64,000 bases of DNA from contig NZ_KB903289.1 in the NCBI RefSeq assembly GCF_000379685.1, positions 345,543 to 409,542 of the forward strand. Direction: 5' to 3'. The translations under genes were made by a program, and so were the position numbers. Source of the DNA: Catelliglobosispora koreensis DSM 44566 (lineage in GTDB: Bacteria; Actinomycetota; Actinomycetes; Mycobacteriales; Micromonosporaceae). Under the pieces are notes generated by a model. It saw nothing but the letters and a program-made list of their open reading frames with translations, searched no databases and was not told the origin of the DNA. Within the stretch, counting starts at the first letter, position 1. Each line of letters opens with the position of its first letter. Positions 24,287 through 32,867 of the stretch are shown here, one piece after another.

Positions 24287-25306
24287 GTGATTCGCTATCC
24301 TGCCCTGCTCCAGCCCGGCGACCGCATCGGCGTGACGTCCCCATCCAGTGGTGTGCCCGCTGACCTGACGCCGCGCTTTGAGTTTTGCGTGTCCTATCTG
24401 CGCTCGCGTGGCTATGACGTCGTGGTCGGCTCATGCATGGACGGGTCAGGTGTCGTGAGCGCACCGGCGGCGGACCGCGCGGCCGAGCTGACCGCCATGA
24501 TGACGGACCCCACGATCCGGGCCATCATTCCGCCGTGGGGTGGCGAGCTGGCGATCGAGTTGTTCCCGCACTTGGACTTTTCCGCCCTCGCGACGGACAG
24601 TCCTCCGTGGCTCATCGGCTACTCCGACCTGTCCACGCTATTGCTGCCGTTGACATGTCTCACGGGCGTCGCGACCCTGCACGGGCAGAACCTCATGGAC
24701 ACACCGTTACAGGTGCCCTCTCCCCTGCTGCCGTGGCTTTCCGTGGTCACGGGCGCGCCCTTGGTCCAAGGACCGTCCACTTTGCACAAACCCCAGGGTT
24801 TCCTTGACTGGGTTGGCGATCCCGAGCTGACCGAGTATCCGCTGACGTTGCCCGGCACGTGGTCACTGCTCGACCCGTCCACTGGCCCGCTGGGCGCCCG
24901 CGGCCGGCTCATCGGCGGCTGCATCGAGACGGTCTCGATCCTGGCTGGTACACCTTTCGGCTCGCTGTCTTCCTTTGCCGCCGCGCACGCGCCCGAGGGC
25001 CTCATCGTCTATCTCGAAGCCGCCGAAGACAACGCGCTCAACATCGCACGCTCACTGTGGCGCCTGCGCCTGGCAGGCTGGTTCGACCACGCCAACGCCA
25101 TCCTCATCGGACGCACCAACGCTCCCGCCTCGGGCAGTTTCACCCAAGTCGACGCCGTCCGTAGCGCCCTGGGCGACCTCGGCCTGCCCATCGTCCTCGA
25201 CGTCGACTGCGGCCACGTCGCACCCCACCTAGCCCTCGTCAACGGCGCCCTCACCGAAGTCGTCGTGGACGGCTCGTTGAAGGAGATCCGCCAGACCCTC
25301 GCCTGA
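24287..25306 (+). CDS. S66 family peptidase (LD-carboxypeptidase / MccF-like)
   Basis: This 339-residue protein starts at GTG and belongs to peptidase family S66. It opens with LLQPGDRIGVTSPSSG. The nucleophile is Ser113 in GYSDLS. The catalytic Glu is likely in GGCIETVSILAGT, and the His is in DVDCGHVAPHL. The RAIIPPWGGELAIELFPHLD segment is characteristic. Family members either cleave the L,D bond of tetrapeptide wall stems or hydrolyse microcin C-type acyl-nucleotides. The GYSD context and lack of a signal peptide fit the MccF-like branch, but both activities remain possible. Confidence 0.88.
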   Translation: MIRYPALLQPGDRIGVTSPSSGVPADLTPRFEFCVSYLRSRGYDVVVGSCMDGSGVVSAPAADRAAELTAMMTDPTIRAIIPPWGGELAIELFPHLDFSALATDSPPWLIGYSDLSTLLLPLTCLTGVATLHGQNLMDTPLQVPSPLLPWLSVVTGAPLVQGPSTLHKPQGFLDWVGDPELTEYPLTLPGTWSLLDPSTGPLGARGRLIGGCIETVSILAGTPFGSLSSFAAAHAPEGLIVYLEAAEDNALNIARSLWRLRLAGWFDHANAILIGRTNAPASGSFTQVDAVRSALGDLGLPIVLDVDCGHVAPHLALVNGALTEVVVDGSLKEIRQTLA

Positions 25307-25335
25307 TCCCGTTGCGGGTTTCCGCAACCGGGATC
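25305..25335 (+). terminator. Terminator after S66 peptidase
   Basis: GATCCCGTTGCGG (25305-25317) pairs with CCGCAACCGGGATC (25322-25335), 13 pairs with one bulged C and a GTTT loop. It includes the stop codon of the peptidase gene. A TTTTT run lies 17-22 bases further, inside the next gene's first codons. Confidence 0.6.
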
Positions 25336-25343
25336 CTGATGGG

Positions 25344-26669
25344 GTGCTTGGGTTTTTGTCGGTGGTGGAGCTTAGATTTGTTGCTGTGGGAAGGGTTGGT
25401 GATGCGGCCGTTGAGGAGCTGATCGCTGCCGTCCGCTCCGCCGCGATAGCCGATGCTCGGGTGCTCAAGGCGGTCACAGCAGTCGAGGACGCTTTACCGG
25501 CTCGCGAGTTTGCCCCCATGGAGATCGCCGCTGCCGTCGCATGGTCCCGTCAGGCCGCCGCTTCGCGTCTTGCCTTCGCACACGAATTGTTTCGCCTGCC
25601 CAACGTTTTCGGCGCTCTCGCGGGCGGGGACATCGACCTGCCCAAGGCTCGTGTCTTCTGCGAAGAGACCAGCGTCCTGCCGTCGGCCAAGGCCGAGCAG
25701 GTCTGCGCTGTGCTTCTCCCCCAAGCACCGTCGTTGACGACCGGACAGTTGCGCGCCAAGCTCATGCGCCTCGTCCTCGGCGAAGACCCCGATGCGGCAA
25801 CATCGCGGCACAATGAGAAAGTCGCGTCACGACGGTTCATATTCGAGCCCGATCGCGACGGCTGCGCAAATCTGCTTGGCCTCGACCTGCCGGCCGACAA
25901 AGCCCGCGCGGCCGCCAATGTCGTGCACGCTCACGCTCGGCTTGCCAGTGCCTTTGGCGACAAGCGCACGATGGACCAACTGCGGGCGGATGCCTTCCTC
26001 AACCTGTTGACGGGCAAGCCTTCCGGCGGCCGAGGCGGCAGCGTCGAGCTGACGGCGTCCGTGCAGACCCTCGCGAAGCTTGCTGAAACTCCAGGCGAGT
26101 TAGCGGGTTACGGCCCGGTGATCGCCGAGATCGCCCGCAAAGTCGCCGCGCAGCAACAGAAAGCATCGTGGACTTATACCGTGCACGACCCCGAATCAGG
26201 CGAAGTCTTCGACGGCACGACCCGCGCCCGACCCTCCACATCAGACCCTCACCCAACCGCGCGACCATCCAGTCCGCCAGTCGCGCAACCGCCGGCCAAC
26301 ACCGAGCACAGTGAGACGGCATCGGCGAGTGCGGTGCCACCGGCCGGAAGTTACGAGCAGCCGGAAGAGTCGCGCGGTGCCGGCAAGCGGCGGGCGACGG
26401 CGGAGGTGACGCGGGTCGTGCGGGCGAGGGACAGGCGATGCCGGGCACCTGGTTGCCGGGTGCCCGCGTCACGGTGCGATTTGGACCATCGTGTCGACTG
26501 GGCTCGCGGCGGGCGCACCAACGCAAGCAATATGGTTCCGTTGTGCCGCTTCCATCATCGGGCCAAACACCAAGGCGGCTGGCGTTATTGGCGCACCAAA
26601 CGCGGCGGATATGTCTGGCGCGGCCCGCTTGGCCGCCTCTACCAGGTCGAGCCGGAACCGCCGCCCTAG
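25344..26669 (+). CDS. DUF222 / HNH endonuclease domain protein
   Basis: This 441-residue protein has an N-terminal DUF222 (13E12-type) helical domain to ~270. A Pro/Ser/Thr-rich linker follows, then a C-terminal HNH nuclease domain. The HNH core reads RRCRAPGCRVP, then CDLDHRVDWARGGRTNASNMVPLCRFHHRAKHQGGW, with the paired zinc cysteines and the His-Asn-His residues in place. Such proteins occur in many copies in actinobacterial genomes and their role is unsettled; some may be mobile. The start is uncertain: GTG 25344 is used, with further in-frame GTGs at 25362 and 25365. It overlaps the convergent acetyltransferase by 4 bases. Confidence 0.88.
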   Translation: MLGFLSVVELRFVAVGRVGDAAVEELIAAVRSAAIADARVLKAVTAVEDALPAREFAPMEIAAAVAWSRQAAASRLAFAHELFRLPNVFGALAGGDIDLPKARVFCEETSVLPSAKAEQVCAVLLPQAPSLTTGQLRAKLMRLVLGEDPDAATSRHNEKVASRRFIFEPDRDGCANLLGLDLPADKARAAANVVHAHARLASAFGDKRTMDQLRADAFLNLLTGKPSGGRGGSVELTASVQTLAKLAETPGELAGYGPVIAEIARKVAAQQQKASWTYTVHDPESGEVFDGTTRARPSTSDPHPTARPSSPPVAQPPANTEHSETASASAVPPAGSYEQPEESRGAGKRRATAEVTRVVRARDRRCRAPGCRVPASRCDLDHRVDWARGGRTNASNMVPLCRFHHRAKHQGGWRYWRTKRGGYVWRGPLGRLYQVEPEPPP

Positions 26670-27190
26670 ACGGAGTCGAGTTTGGCGTTCAGCATTTCAA
26701 ACTCGGTGATCGACGGGTCGTGTGGATAGGGCATCGTGTTTCCGGTGCGGGTGAAGCCAAGCCGGGCATAGAAGGCTTCCGCGCGCCCGTTTACTTCGGT
26801 GACATAAAGCCTGACCTGGCTAGCCTCGATGGCATCGCGCGCCCAGCGCATGACCGCTGTCACGACTCCGGCTGACACGCCAATGCCGGCGCCGCGAAAC
26901 GCCGGCTGCACATAAACACCCACAAGGTGGACCGTTGGTTCGGTCATCTCGTTGTCGACGAAACCGCTTGCCTTGCCGATCATTTGCCCATCGTGAATGG
27001 CGACGAAGGTCGCGAAGGCCGGATCGGTAGCGCCTTTCAGCACCCGGGACTGCCAAAACTCGTCGGGCTCCAGCACCGACTTGGCGTATTGCTCGACGAA
27101 AGCCAGGGGCTCGGCTTCCAATGCCTCAAGCCGCAGGTTTCGATAGTCACGCCACTCACCGGGCTTGAGTCGCCGCACAGAAAAATCCAT
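26666..27190 (-). CDS. GNAT family N-acetyltransferase
   Basis: From ATG 27190 the protein is 174 residues and starts MDFSVRRLKPGEWRDYRNLRLEAL, a normal GNAT opening. The acetyl-CoA loop is VQPAFRGAGIG, matching the Q/R-x-x-G-x-G/A motif, and LYVTEVNGRAEAFYARLGF supplies the last strand and helix. Longer upstream readings run through the inverted repeat and add no domain. The acceptor substrate is unknown. The ATG is 41 bases downstream (in transcription sense) of a perfect 14-bp hairpin that ends the preceding permease gene. Confidence 0.88.
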   Translation of the reverse strand: MDFSVRRLKPGEWRDYRNLRLEALEAEPLAFVEQYAKSVLEPDEFWQSRVLKGATDPAFATFVAIHDGQMIGKASGFVDNEMTEPTVHLVGVYVQPAFRGAGIGVSAGVVTAVMRWARDAIEASQVRLYVTEVNGRAEAFYARLGFTRTGNTMPYPHDPSITEFEMLNAKLDSV

Positions 27191-27230
27191 GCCGTGATCA
27201 TGCCCTGCCGCCGTGGCGACAGCACCGGAA

Positions 27231-27272
27231 TTTGCCGTGCCGCCGGGGCGATGGGTCTGGCGGCACGGCAAA
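27231..27272 (-). terminator. Perfect 14-bp hairpin after DMT permease gene
   Basis: TTTGCCGTGCCGCC (27231-27244) and GGCGGCACGGCAAA (27259-27272) are exact inverted repeats separated by 14 bases. The hairpin lies 15 bases past the stop of the minus-strand permease gene and before the acetyltransferase start. Confidence 0.7.
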
Positions 27273-27287
27273 CAGGGCACGTCGGGG

Positions 27288-28124
27288 TTATGTCACGGCT
27301 GGCCGCCGTGGGTTAAGCGCTGCTAGGCCGACTGCTGCCACCAGCAGTGTCGCGCCCACGAGGCCAAATACCGTGAGCCGGTCGCCCAGCAACGTGGCCG
27401 CCAGGACGGCACCGGTTAGCGGTTCGAGCAGCGCCATCAAGGCGGCGGTTGTGGCCGGAGCGGACCGCAGCCCACGGAAGTACAGCGAATACGCCAGTGC
27501 CGTGGGAACGATGCCAAGGAACAGCAGCAAGCTCACGGAACCCACGCCCGGGTTGAAGCGAAGGTCAGCGAAGCAAGCCAGGAGCAGACCGCCCAAAGTA
27601 AAAGCGAAACCTGTCGCGGCTAGATCGTCCAATCCGGACACTGGGCGGGCGCTGACCAGTGTCATGAGGGCGAATCCGGCGGCGGCCGCCAGGGCCAGGC
27701 CGATGCCGGGAACCGACATCGTGCCTGTCGGAGCACCGGACAACAGCACGAATCCGGTGAGCGCCAAGCACACCGTGCCCACCGCGCGCCGGTCGAACGT
27801 GCCCGAACCAAGCAGCACGAAAACAGGTGCGGCACCGATCGTGATCAGGGTGGCGACGCTGACTGAAGTGAACGAGATCGACGCGAAGAAGCAGGCCTGG
27901 AAGACCGCGGCTAACACGCCAATGAGGACGATCCGGCGCCAAGCGGCCACGCCTCGTGGCAGAGGCAGGCGCCGGAAGACAAAGACGGACAGTAAAAGCA
28001 GGCCGCCCACACACAGGCGGTAGGCCGCGATCGCTAACGGGGAAAGGCCGGCCGATTCGCGTAGGAGGTCACCCGCGATACCGCCGGTGCCCCAAAGAAT
28101 GCCGGATATGACAAGGGAAAACAA
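27288..28124 (-). CDS. EamA/DMT family transporter
   Basis: This 278-residue membrane protein has ten transmembrane helices in two EamA repeats. Signature segments are ISGILWGTGGIAGDLL at the start and LFLGIVPTALAYSLYFRGLR in the second repeat. I place the start at TTG 28124, preceded by AGGAG at a good distance. The longest open frame adds 61 residues that overlap the divergent LysR start and resemble no domain. EamA proteins export amino acids or other small metabolites. The adjacent divergent LysR regulator is its probable controller. Confidence 0.85.
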   Translation of the reverse strand: MFSLVISGILWGTGGIAGDLLRESAGLSPLAIAAYRLCVGGLLLLSVFVFRRLPLPRGVAAWRRIVLIGVLAAVFQACFFASISFTSVSVATLITIGAAPVFVLLGSGTFDRRAVGTVCLALTGFVLLSGAPTGTMSVPGIGLALAAAAGFALMTLVSARPVSGLDDLAATGFAFTLGGLLLACFADLRFNPGVGSVSLLLFLGIVPTALAYSLYFRGLRSAPATTAALMALLEPLTGAVLAATLLGDRLTVFGLVGATLLVAAVGLAALNPRRPAVT

Positions 28125-28164
28125 AGGAATCGCTCCTGCGACGAGATGGAAAGGAGGTCGCGGA

Positions 28165-28207
28165 AGCGGGGCGTGCACGCACCAAGCAGGCCCCGCTAGA
28201 AGCGGGG
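28165..28207 (-). promoter_or_regulatory. Alternative-pairing hairpins in the permease 5' leader
   Basis: The segment at 28190-28197 (GCCCCGCT on the plus strand) can pair with AGCGGGG at 28201-28207 across a 3-base loop, or with AGCGGGGC at 28165-28172 across a 17-base loop. The two pairings exclude each other. In the permease transcript this lies 40-85 bases before the TTG start, so an attenuator-like switch is conceivable. Confidence 0.35.
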
Positions 28208-28286
28208 TGGTGGAGTTACTGGAAACCACTGGTGCACAGAAGGAGTATAACCGCGTAAAATCCACCCGGGATCGCCCGGGAGGCAT

Positions 28287-29258
28287 ATGAACCTTGAGCT
28301 GCGTCATCTCAGGGTGGTTTGCGCCATCGCCGACACGGGCAGTGTCACCAAGGCGGCGGCGCTGCTCGGGCTCGCCCAGCCCGCGCTAACCGCACAATTG
28401 CAGCGCATTGAACGCACTCTTGGCGGCCCGTTGTTCGAACGCAATCGTCGCGGCACGACCCCTACGGCGCTCGGTGAACTCGTGCTGGCACGAGCCCGCG
28501 TGGTGTTGCCGGCGATGAAAGGGCTGCAAGACGATGCGGCGCGGTTCGCTGGCGCGAACGAGACGCCGAGCCGTTACCGCATTGGCGCCTCAAACGGTCC
28601 CATCCTCGGCGGGATGATGACACGGCTGGCCGAGGAGCACCCCACCGCGATGATTTCGCCTTACTCATCGTGGTCAGTGGACGAACTCAGTGACATGGTG
28701 CTGGCCGGGCGGCTCGATTTCTGTGTCGCTGGCTCATGCGGGGACACCGTCCCCGGTACGCCCAATGATGGTTTGATCTGGAAAGAAATCGGCATCGATC
28801 CGGTCTTCATCATTTTGCCGTCGTGGCACGAGTTCGCGGACCGGGAAGAGATCCGGCTCGGCGAGCTGGCCGACGCGTTGTGGGTGGCCACACCAGGCGA
28901 TGGGTGTTTCGGCGACTGCTTCGCCGCGGCTTGCGCGCGAGAGGGTTTCGCCCCTAAGACGCTCTATGAAGTGGATGTCAGCGGCTGCATCGACATCGTC
29001 CAAAGTGGACACGCGCTCGGGCTGTGCCAAGGAACGTTCCGCCAGGTCAACGGGCTGGTGACCGTCCCGATCACGGGCACTCCGCTACGCTGGCGGCATT
29101 TGCTGGGCTGGCATCCATCCGGTCCGGCCGCTAGCTTCGCATCGATAGCCGTGGCTCATGCCGTCGCCGCCTACCGGGACACCGCCGGGCGCAATCCGGT
29201 CTACAGCCAGTGGCTGAAGCGCAACCCAGGGTTTGGCCCGCCGGATGATATGACCTAA
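28287..29258 (+). CDS. LysR family transcriptional regulator
   Basis: This 323-residue protein starts at ATG with GGGAGG nearby. The N-terminal winged helix-turn-helix is typical of LysR: LRHLRVVCAIADTGSVTKAA, then LAQPALTAQLQRIERTLGGPLFERNRRG. The C-terminal substrate-binding domain is of periplasmic-binding-protein type. It is divergent from the EamA permease, the standard arrangement for an exporter and its regulator. The 162-base intergenic region would hold the operators. The effector is unknown. Confidence 0.9.
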   Translation: MNLELRHLRVVCAIADTGSVTKAAALLGLAQPALTAQLQRIERTLGGPLFERNRRGTTPTALGELVLARARVVLPAMKGLQDDAARFAGANETPSRYRIGASNGPILGGMMTRLAEEHPTAMISPYSSWSVDELSDMVLAGRLDFCVAGSCGDTVPGTPNDGLIWKEIGIDPVFIILPSWHEFADREEIRLGELADALWVATPGDGCFGDCFAAACAREGFAPKTLYEVDVSGCIDIVQSGHALGLCQGTFRQVNGLVTVPITGTPLRWRHLLGWHPSGPAASFASIAVAHAVAAYRDTAGRNPVYSQWLKRNPGFGPPDDMT

Positions 29259-29301
29259 ACGGTATCTATGAACATCGCTTTAACATCGATACTTTCCCGG
29301 C

Positions 29302-30792
29302 ATGGATCGACAAATTCGAATTGCGACGCTGGTCGCGGTCACCACCGCCGGACTAGTCGCCGCGGTGACGATTCCGGCGCTGGCAGGGCAGCGCCCGGGC
29401 GGATCCGCTCAGCCGGGGATCCCGGCCGACATTTCGCCCCAGGTTGTTGAGGCGCTGAAACGTGATCTGAAGCTGGACGGAGCAGCTGTGGCCGCTCGCC
29501 TCGCCAGCGAGGCCAAGGCAGCCAAAGCGGATCACCAACTGCGCAAGACTCTCAAGGACAGCTATGGTGGAGCCTGGCTTTCGCCGGACGCTACCAAGTT
29601 CACCATCGCTGTCACCGACGCCGCTCAAGCCGCCGAAGTGGCCAAGACGGGTGCCGAGGCCAAGGTAGTTTCACGCAGCCTCGCCCAGCTCGACGCCATC
29701 AAGGACGGCCTGGATGGGCTGGCGGCCAAGGCCCCCAAGACCATTCCTGGCTGGTACGTCGACGTTGCCAGTAACCAGGTCGTGGTGCTGGCCCGCTCGA
29801 AGACCGACGCGGCAGAGTTCGTCAAGCTCGCCAAGGCCGACCCGTCGGCTGTCCGGATTGAACAGTCGAACGAAGACCCACGCCCGTTCATCGATGTCAT
29901 CGGCGGCAACGCTTATTACATCGGCAGTGGCACCCGGTGTTCGGTTGGCTTCTCGGTCAACGGTGGCTTCGTCACGGCCGGTCACTGTGGCAGCAACGGT
30001 GCCACCACGACGCAGCCCAGTGGTCAGTTCGCCGGATCCTCCTTCCCCGGCAACGACTACGCGTGGGTGCGCGTTAACGCTGGCAACACGCCACGCGGCC
30101 TGGTGAACAACTACGCCGGTGGCACCGTTGCCGTCGCGGGTTCGACCGACGCCGCGATTGGCGCCTCGGTTTGCCGCTCCGGTTCGACGACCGGCTGGCA
30201 CTGCGGGACGATTCAGGCCCGCAACGCCTCCGTCACCTATCCACAAGGGACGGTCAGCGGCCTCATCCGCACCAACGTTTGCGCCGAGCCAGGCGACTCG
30301 GGTGGTTCGCTCATCGCGGGCAACCAGGCTCAGGGGGTCACCTCCGGTGGATCGGGCAACTGCTCCTCAGGGGGTACTACGTACTTCCAGCCCGTCAACG
30401 AAATCCTTCAGGTCTACAGCCTGACGCTGGTGACCAGTGGCGGAACACCGCCCACGACCCCGCCGACCACGCCACCGACCGGGTGCTCGGGCCACGAGTT
30501 CACGGTTGGCGGATCCCTGTCCAGTGGCGGCAGCGCTTACCAGCCGAACAACAGCTACTACTACTCGTCCGCCTCCGGCACCCACCGCGCTTGCGTGGTC
30601 GGCCCCTCCGGCACGGACTTCGACCTGTACCTGCAAAAGTGGAACGGCAGCGCCTGGGCGAACGTCGCCTCTGGCACGACACCGTCCAACCAGGAAACGG
30701 TTAGCTACAACGGAACGGCCGGTTACTACCGCTACCGCGTGCTCGCCTACAGCGGCGGCGGCAACTACACGCTCGGCTACTCCAACCCGTAA
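29302..30792 (+). CDS. Secreted streptogrisin/alpha-lytic type protease with PPC domain
   Basis: This 496-residue secreted protease has a signal peptide (~1-28). A pro-region of ~150 residues follows, with the alpha-lytic-protease propeptide pattern, then the S1 catalytic domain. The triad is His228 in VTAGHC, Asp252 in NDYAW and Ser333 in GDSGGS. A Thr/Pro linker (TTPPTTPPT) leads to a C-terminal pre-peptidase (PPC) beta domain that includes GTDFDLYLQKWNGSAW. The pro-region acts as a folding chaperone in this family and is cut off. The PPC domain may bind substrate or be removed outside the cell. It is probably monocistronic. Confidence 0.93.
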   Translation: MDRQIRIATLVAVTTAGLVAAVTIPALAGQRPGGSAQPGIPADISPQVVEALKRDLKLDGAAVAARLASEAKAAKADHQLRKTLKDSYGGAWLSPDATKFTIAVTDAAQAAEVAKTGAEAKVVSRSLAQLDAIKDGLDGLAAKAPKTIPGWYVDVASNQVVVLARSKTDAAEFVKLAKADPSAVRIEQSNEDPRPFIDVIGGNAYYIGSGTRCSVGFSVNGGFVTAGHCGSNGATTTQPSGQFAGSSFPGNDYAWVRVNAGNTPRGLVNNYAGGTVAVAGSTDAAIGASVCRSGSTTGWHCGTIQARNASVTYPQGTVSGLIRTNVCAEPGDSGGSLIAGNQAQGVTSGGSGNCSSGGTTYFQPVNEILQVYSLTLVTSGGTPPTTPPTTPPTGCSGHEFTVGGSLSSGGSAYQPNNSYYYSSASGTHRACVVGPSGTDFDLYLQKWNGSAWANVASGTTPSNQETVSYNGTAGYYRYRVLAYSGGGNYTLGYSNP

Positions 30793-31250
30793 GGCCCATA
30801 GGGCTCTGTCGCCCACTTGTGAACGTGACTGAAGATCAGGTGCGTTTGCAGGTGGGCGACTTCGCGCCGTGAGGTGAAGCCGTCGAGCAGCAGCCGCTGC
30901 AGATGCGCGGCATCGCGGACCGCCACCTGAACGAGAAAGTCATCCGGCCCCGCGACGTGCGACAGTGCCACTGTCTCCGGCAGCTTCAGGGTGTAGGCGA
31001 TGAACGGATCGACCACTTCACGGGTGTGCGGCCGGATGCGGACCGCGATGAACGCGAGCAACGGCCGGCCCAGCGAGCCCAGGTCCACATCAGCGTGAAA
31101 CCCGCGCAGGACACCACGGGCTTTCAGCGAGCGGACCCGTTCGAGGCACGTCGATGGCGCGAGATTGACCTTGGACGCTAGGTCTTTGTTGGAGATCCGT
31201 GCGTCGTTCTGTAACTCGCGCACGATGGCGGCGTCCACCGAATCGAGCAT
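30777..31250 (-). CDS. Lrp/AsnC family transcriptional regulator
   Basis: From ATG 31250 the protein is 157 residues, the usual Lrp length. The N-terminal winged helix has LDSVDAAIVRELQNDARISNKDLA, with recognition helix LAPSTCLERVRSLKARGV. The C-terminal RAM domain includes the effector block VAGPDDFLVQVAVRD. It is divergent from a gamma-lyase-type PLP enzyme, like mdeR/mdeA in Pseudomonas putida, so it probably senses methionine or another amino acid. A TATAAT (31273-31278, minus strand) is a good -10. Its 3' end overlaps the protease gene's end by 16 bases. Confidence 0.92.
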   Translation of the reverse strand: MLDSVDAAIVRELQNDARISNKDLASKVNLAPSTCLERVRSLKARGVLRGFHADVDLGSLGRPLLAFIAVRIRPHTREVVDPFIAYTLKLPETVALSHVAGPDDFLVQVAVRDAAHLQRLLLDGFTSRREVAHLQTHLIFSHVHKWATEPYGPYGLE

Positions 31251-31272
31251 GTGATTCTCCCTTCCAGCCCGA

Positions 31273-31301
31273 ATTATATGCGGATCATGAACCTGGATCC
31301 G
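31273..31301. promoter_or_regulatory. Divergent promoter with Lrp-type dyad
   Basis: In the 53-base gap between the Lrp gene and the PLP enzyme, CGGATC (31281-31286) and GATCCG (31296-31301) form an inverted repeat with a 9-base spacer. Next to it, ATTATA (31273-31278) reads TATAAT on the minus strand, a perfect -10 for the regulator. The dyad is a candidate Lrp site. Confidence 0.4.
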
Positions 31302-31303
31302 GA

Positions 31304-32518
31304 ATGATGACCGATGCTGCCGCCATGACGCACGCATTCGCGACGCAGGCCGTGCACGCCGGCCGGGCCGATCTGGCTTTCCTCGGGATACACGCTCCGC
31401 CGCTGGACTTGTCGACCACGTACCCGATCCCGGATCAGGCACTGGGCGGCCAGGCGCTCGCGGAGTTCGCCGATGGCGCGGCGACGGCGGCTTCTCCTGT
31501 TTACTCCCGTCTGCACAACCCGACCGTTGCCCGGTTCGAGGACGCTTTGGCCCAGCTTGAGCAGTGCGAAGCGGCGGTCGCGTTCTCCTCTGGCATGGCC
31601 GCGATCACGGCTGTGTTCCAGGCCGCGTGCATGATGACGGGCAAGCGGCACGTGGTCGCGGTTAGGCCTATCTATGGCGGAACCGACCACCTGCTCGCGT
31701 CCGGATTGCTTGGCCTGGAAGTCACCTGGGCCGGGCAAGACGAAGTCGCGGCCGCGATCCGGCCGGACACCGGGCTGGTTTTCATCGAGAGCCCGGGCAA
31801 CCCGACCCTGACCCTGACCGACATCGCGACCGTCGTCATTCAGGCCGGCCAGGTGCCCGTCGCCGTCGACAACACTTTCGCCACACCGGTGTTGCAGAAC
31901 CCGGCTCAGCTCGGCGCCGCCTATGTGATTCACTCGGGCACGAAATACCTTGGCGGGCATGGCGATGTGCTTGCCGGTGTGGTCGCGTGTGTCGAACACC
32001 GCGCGGCACCGTTGCGGCAGTTGCGCATCCTGACCGGTGCTGTGCTCCACCCGCTGTCCGGCTATCTGCTGCACCGCGGGCTGCCGACGCTGGCATTGCG
32101 GGTCAACGCGGCACAGGCCACGGCCGCAAGCCTGGCTGTTCGCCTGGCGGTCCACTCGGCAGTGTCCAAAGTTCACTATCCCGGCCTGCCTGGTGCCGAC
32201 GCGCGTGGACTCGTTGGGCGCCAGATGCGCGGGCCAGGGGCGATGATCGCCTTCGAGGTACTCGGGGACCCGGCCGTGATGGTCAAGGCGCTGGAGCTGA
32301 TCACTCCGGCGGTCAGTCTCGGGTCGGTGGACAGTTTGATAGAGCACCCGGCCGGTCTGACGCACCGTCTCGTGGACGAGGCGGGCAAGGACACGGGTGG
32401 CATCACGCCTAACCTGCTGCGCATGTCGGTCGGGCTGGAGGACGTAAGCGACCTGTGGCGCGATCTCGATCAGGCCCTGCTGGCCTCGCGCGTGCGGGAG
32501 AGTGTCGTAGCCGTGTGA
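31304..32518 (+). CDS. PLP-dependent methionine gamma-lyase-like enzyme (Cys/Met metabolism family)
   Basis: This 404-residue enzyme belongs to the Cys/Met PLP family. The cofactor lysine is Lys214 in SGTKYLGGHGD. That GHGD context is closer to methionine gamma-lyase than to cystathionine gamma-synthase, which has GHSD. YGGTDHLL replaces the cysteine found at the active-site position of P. putida MdeA, so activity could be on homocysteine or cystathionine instead. Starts at 31304, 31307 and 31325 are all possible. The divergent Lrp regulator supports an amino-acid catabolic role. Confidence 0.85.
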   Translation: MMTDAAAMTHAFATQAVHAGRADLAFLGIHAPPLDLSTTYPIPDQALGGQALAEFADGAATAASPVYSRLHNPTVARFEDALAQLEQCEAAVAFSSGMAAITAVFQAACMMTGKRHVVAVRPIYGGTDHLLASGLLGLEVTWAGQDEVAAAIRPDTGLVFIESPGNPTLTLTDIATVVIQAGQVPVAVDNTFATPVLQNPAQLGAAYVIHSGTKYLGGHGDVLAGVVACVEHRAAPLRQLRILTGAVLHPLSGYLLHRGLPTLALRVNAAQATAASLAVRLAVHSAVSKVHYPGLPGADARGLVGRQMRGPGAMIAFEVLGDPAVMVKALELITPAVSLGSVDSLIEHPAGLTHRLVDEAGKDTGGITPNLLRMSVGLEDVSDLWRDLDQALLASRVRESVVAV

Positions 32519-32531
32519 GAGGGTGCCCGGC

Positions 32532-32867
32532 ATGGGGATGAAGATGGCGGCCTTTATCAAGCTGGCTGAGTCTTTGCCGGAGACGCAACTGCGGGTCGCG
32601 GGGGAATACCGGTCTTTGCGCGTGCGTGGCAAGGCGTTCTGTTATCTGTCCGATGACGACACTCGCGTGACCCTCAAGGCCACCAGGGAAGAGCAAGAGG
32701 CCACGGTGGCAAGCGATCCCGCGACGTTCAGCCCAGCCTGGGCCGGTGGCCAGTTCGCCTGGATCCGGGTCAACCTCGCGAAAGTCGACCGGGGCGAGCT
32801 CGAAGAACTGCTCGACGCCGCCTGGCGGCTGTCGGCTCCGAAACGTCTGGCAGCCGCCCACCGCTAG
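32532..32867 (+). CDS. MmcQ/YjbR family protein
   Basis: This 111-residue protein matches the MmcQ/YjbR (CyaY-like fold) family. It has the SLPETQLRVAGEYRSLRVRGKAFCYL opening, with a typical F-x-V-x-G-K-x-F core, and ends with the WIRVNL strand and an ELEELLDAAWRLSAPKRL helix. The function of the family is unresolved. An upstream GTG at 32523 is an alternative start. It begins 13 bases after the gamma-lyase stop and may be cotranscribed. Its end overlaps the convergent zinc-ribbon gene by 4 bases. Confidence 0.8.
   Translation: MGMKMAAFIKLAESLPETQLRVAGEYRSLRVRGKAFCYLSDDDTRVTLKATREEQEATVASDPATFSPAWAGGQFAWIRVNLAKVDRGELEELLDAAWRLSAPKRLAAAHR

Noticed and set aside
27232-28023. Plus-strand open frame of 263 codons
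   Set aside because: It is antisense to the EamA permease and has low-complexity Ala/Arg/Pro/Ser composition with no domain.
28087-28290. 67-codon frame overlapping the LysR start by ATGA
   Set aside because: The overlap looks like coupling, but the frame is mostly antisense to the permease start and leader, with no domain or good start.
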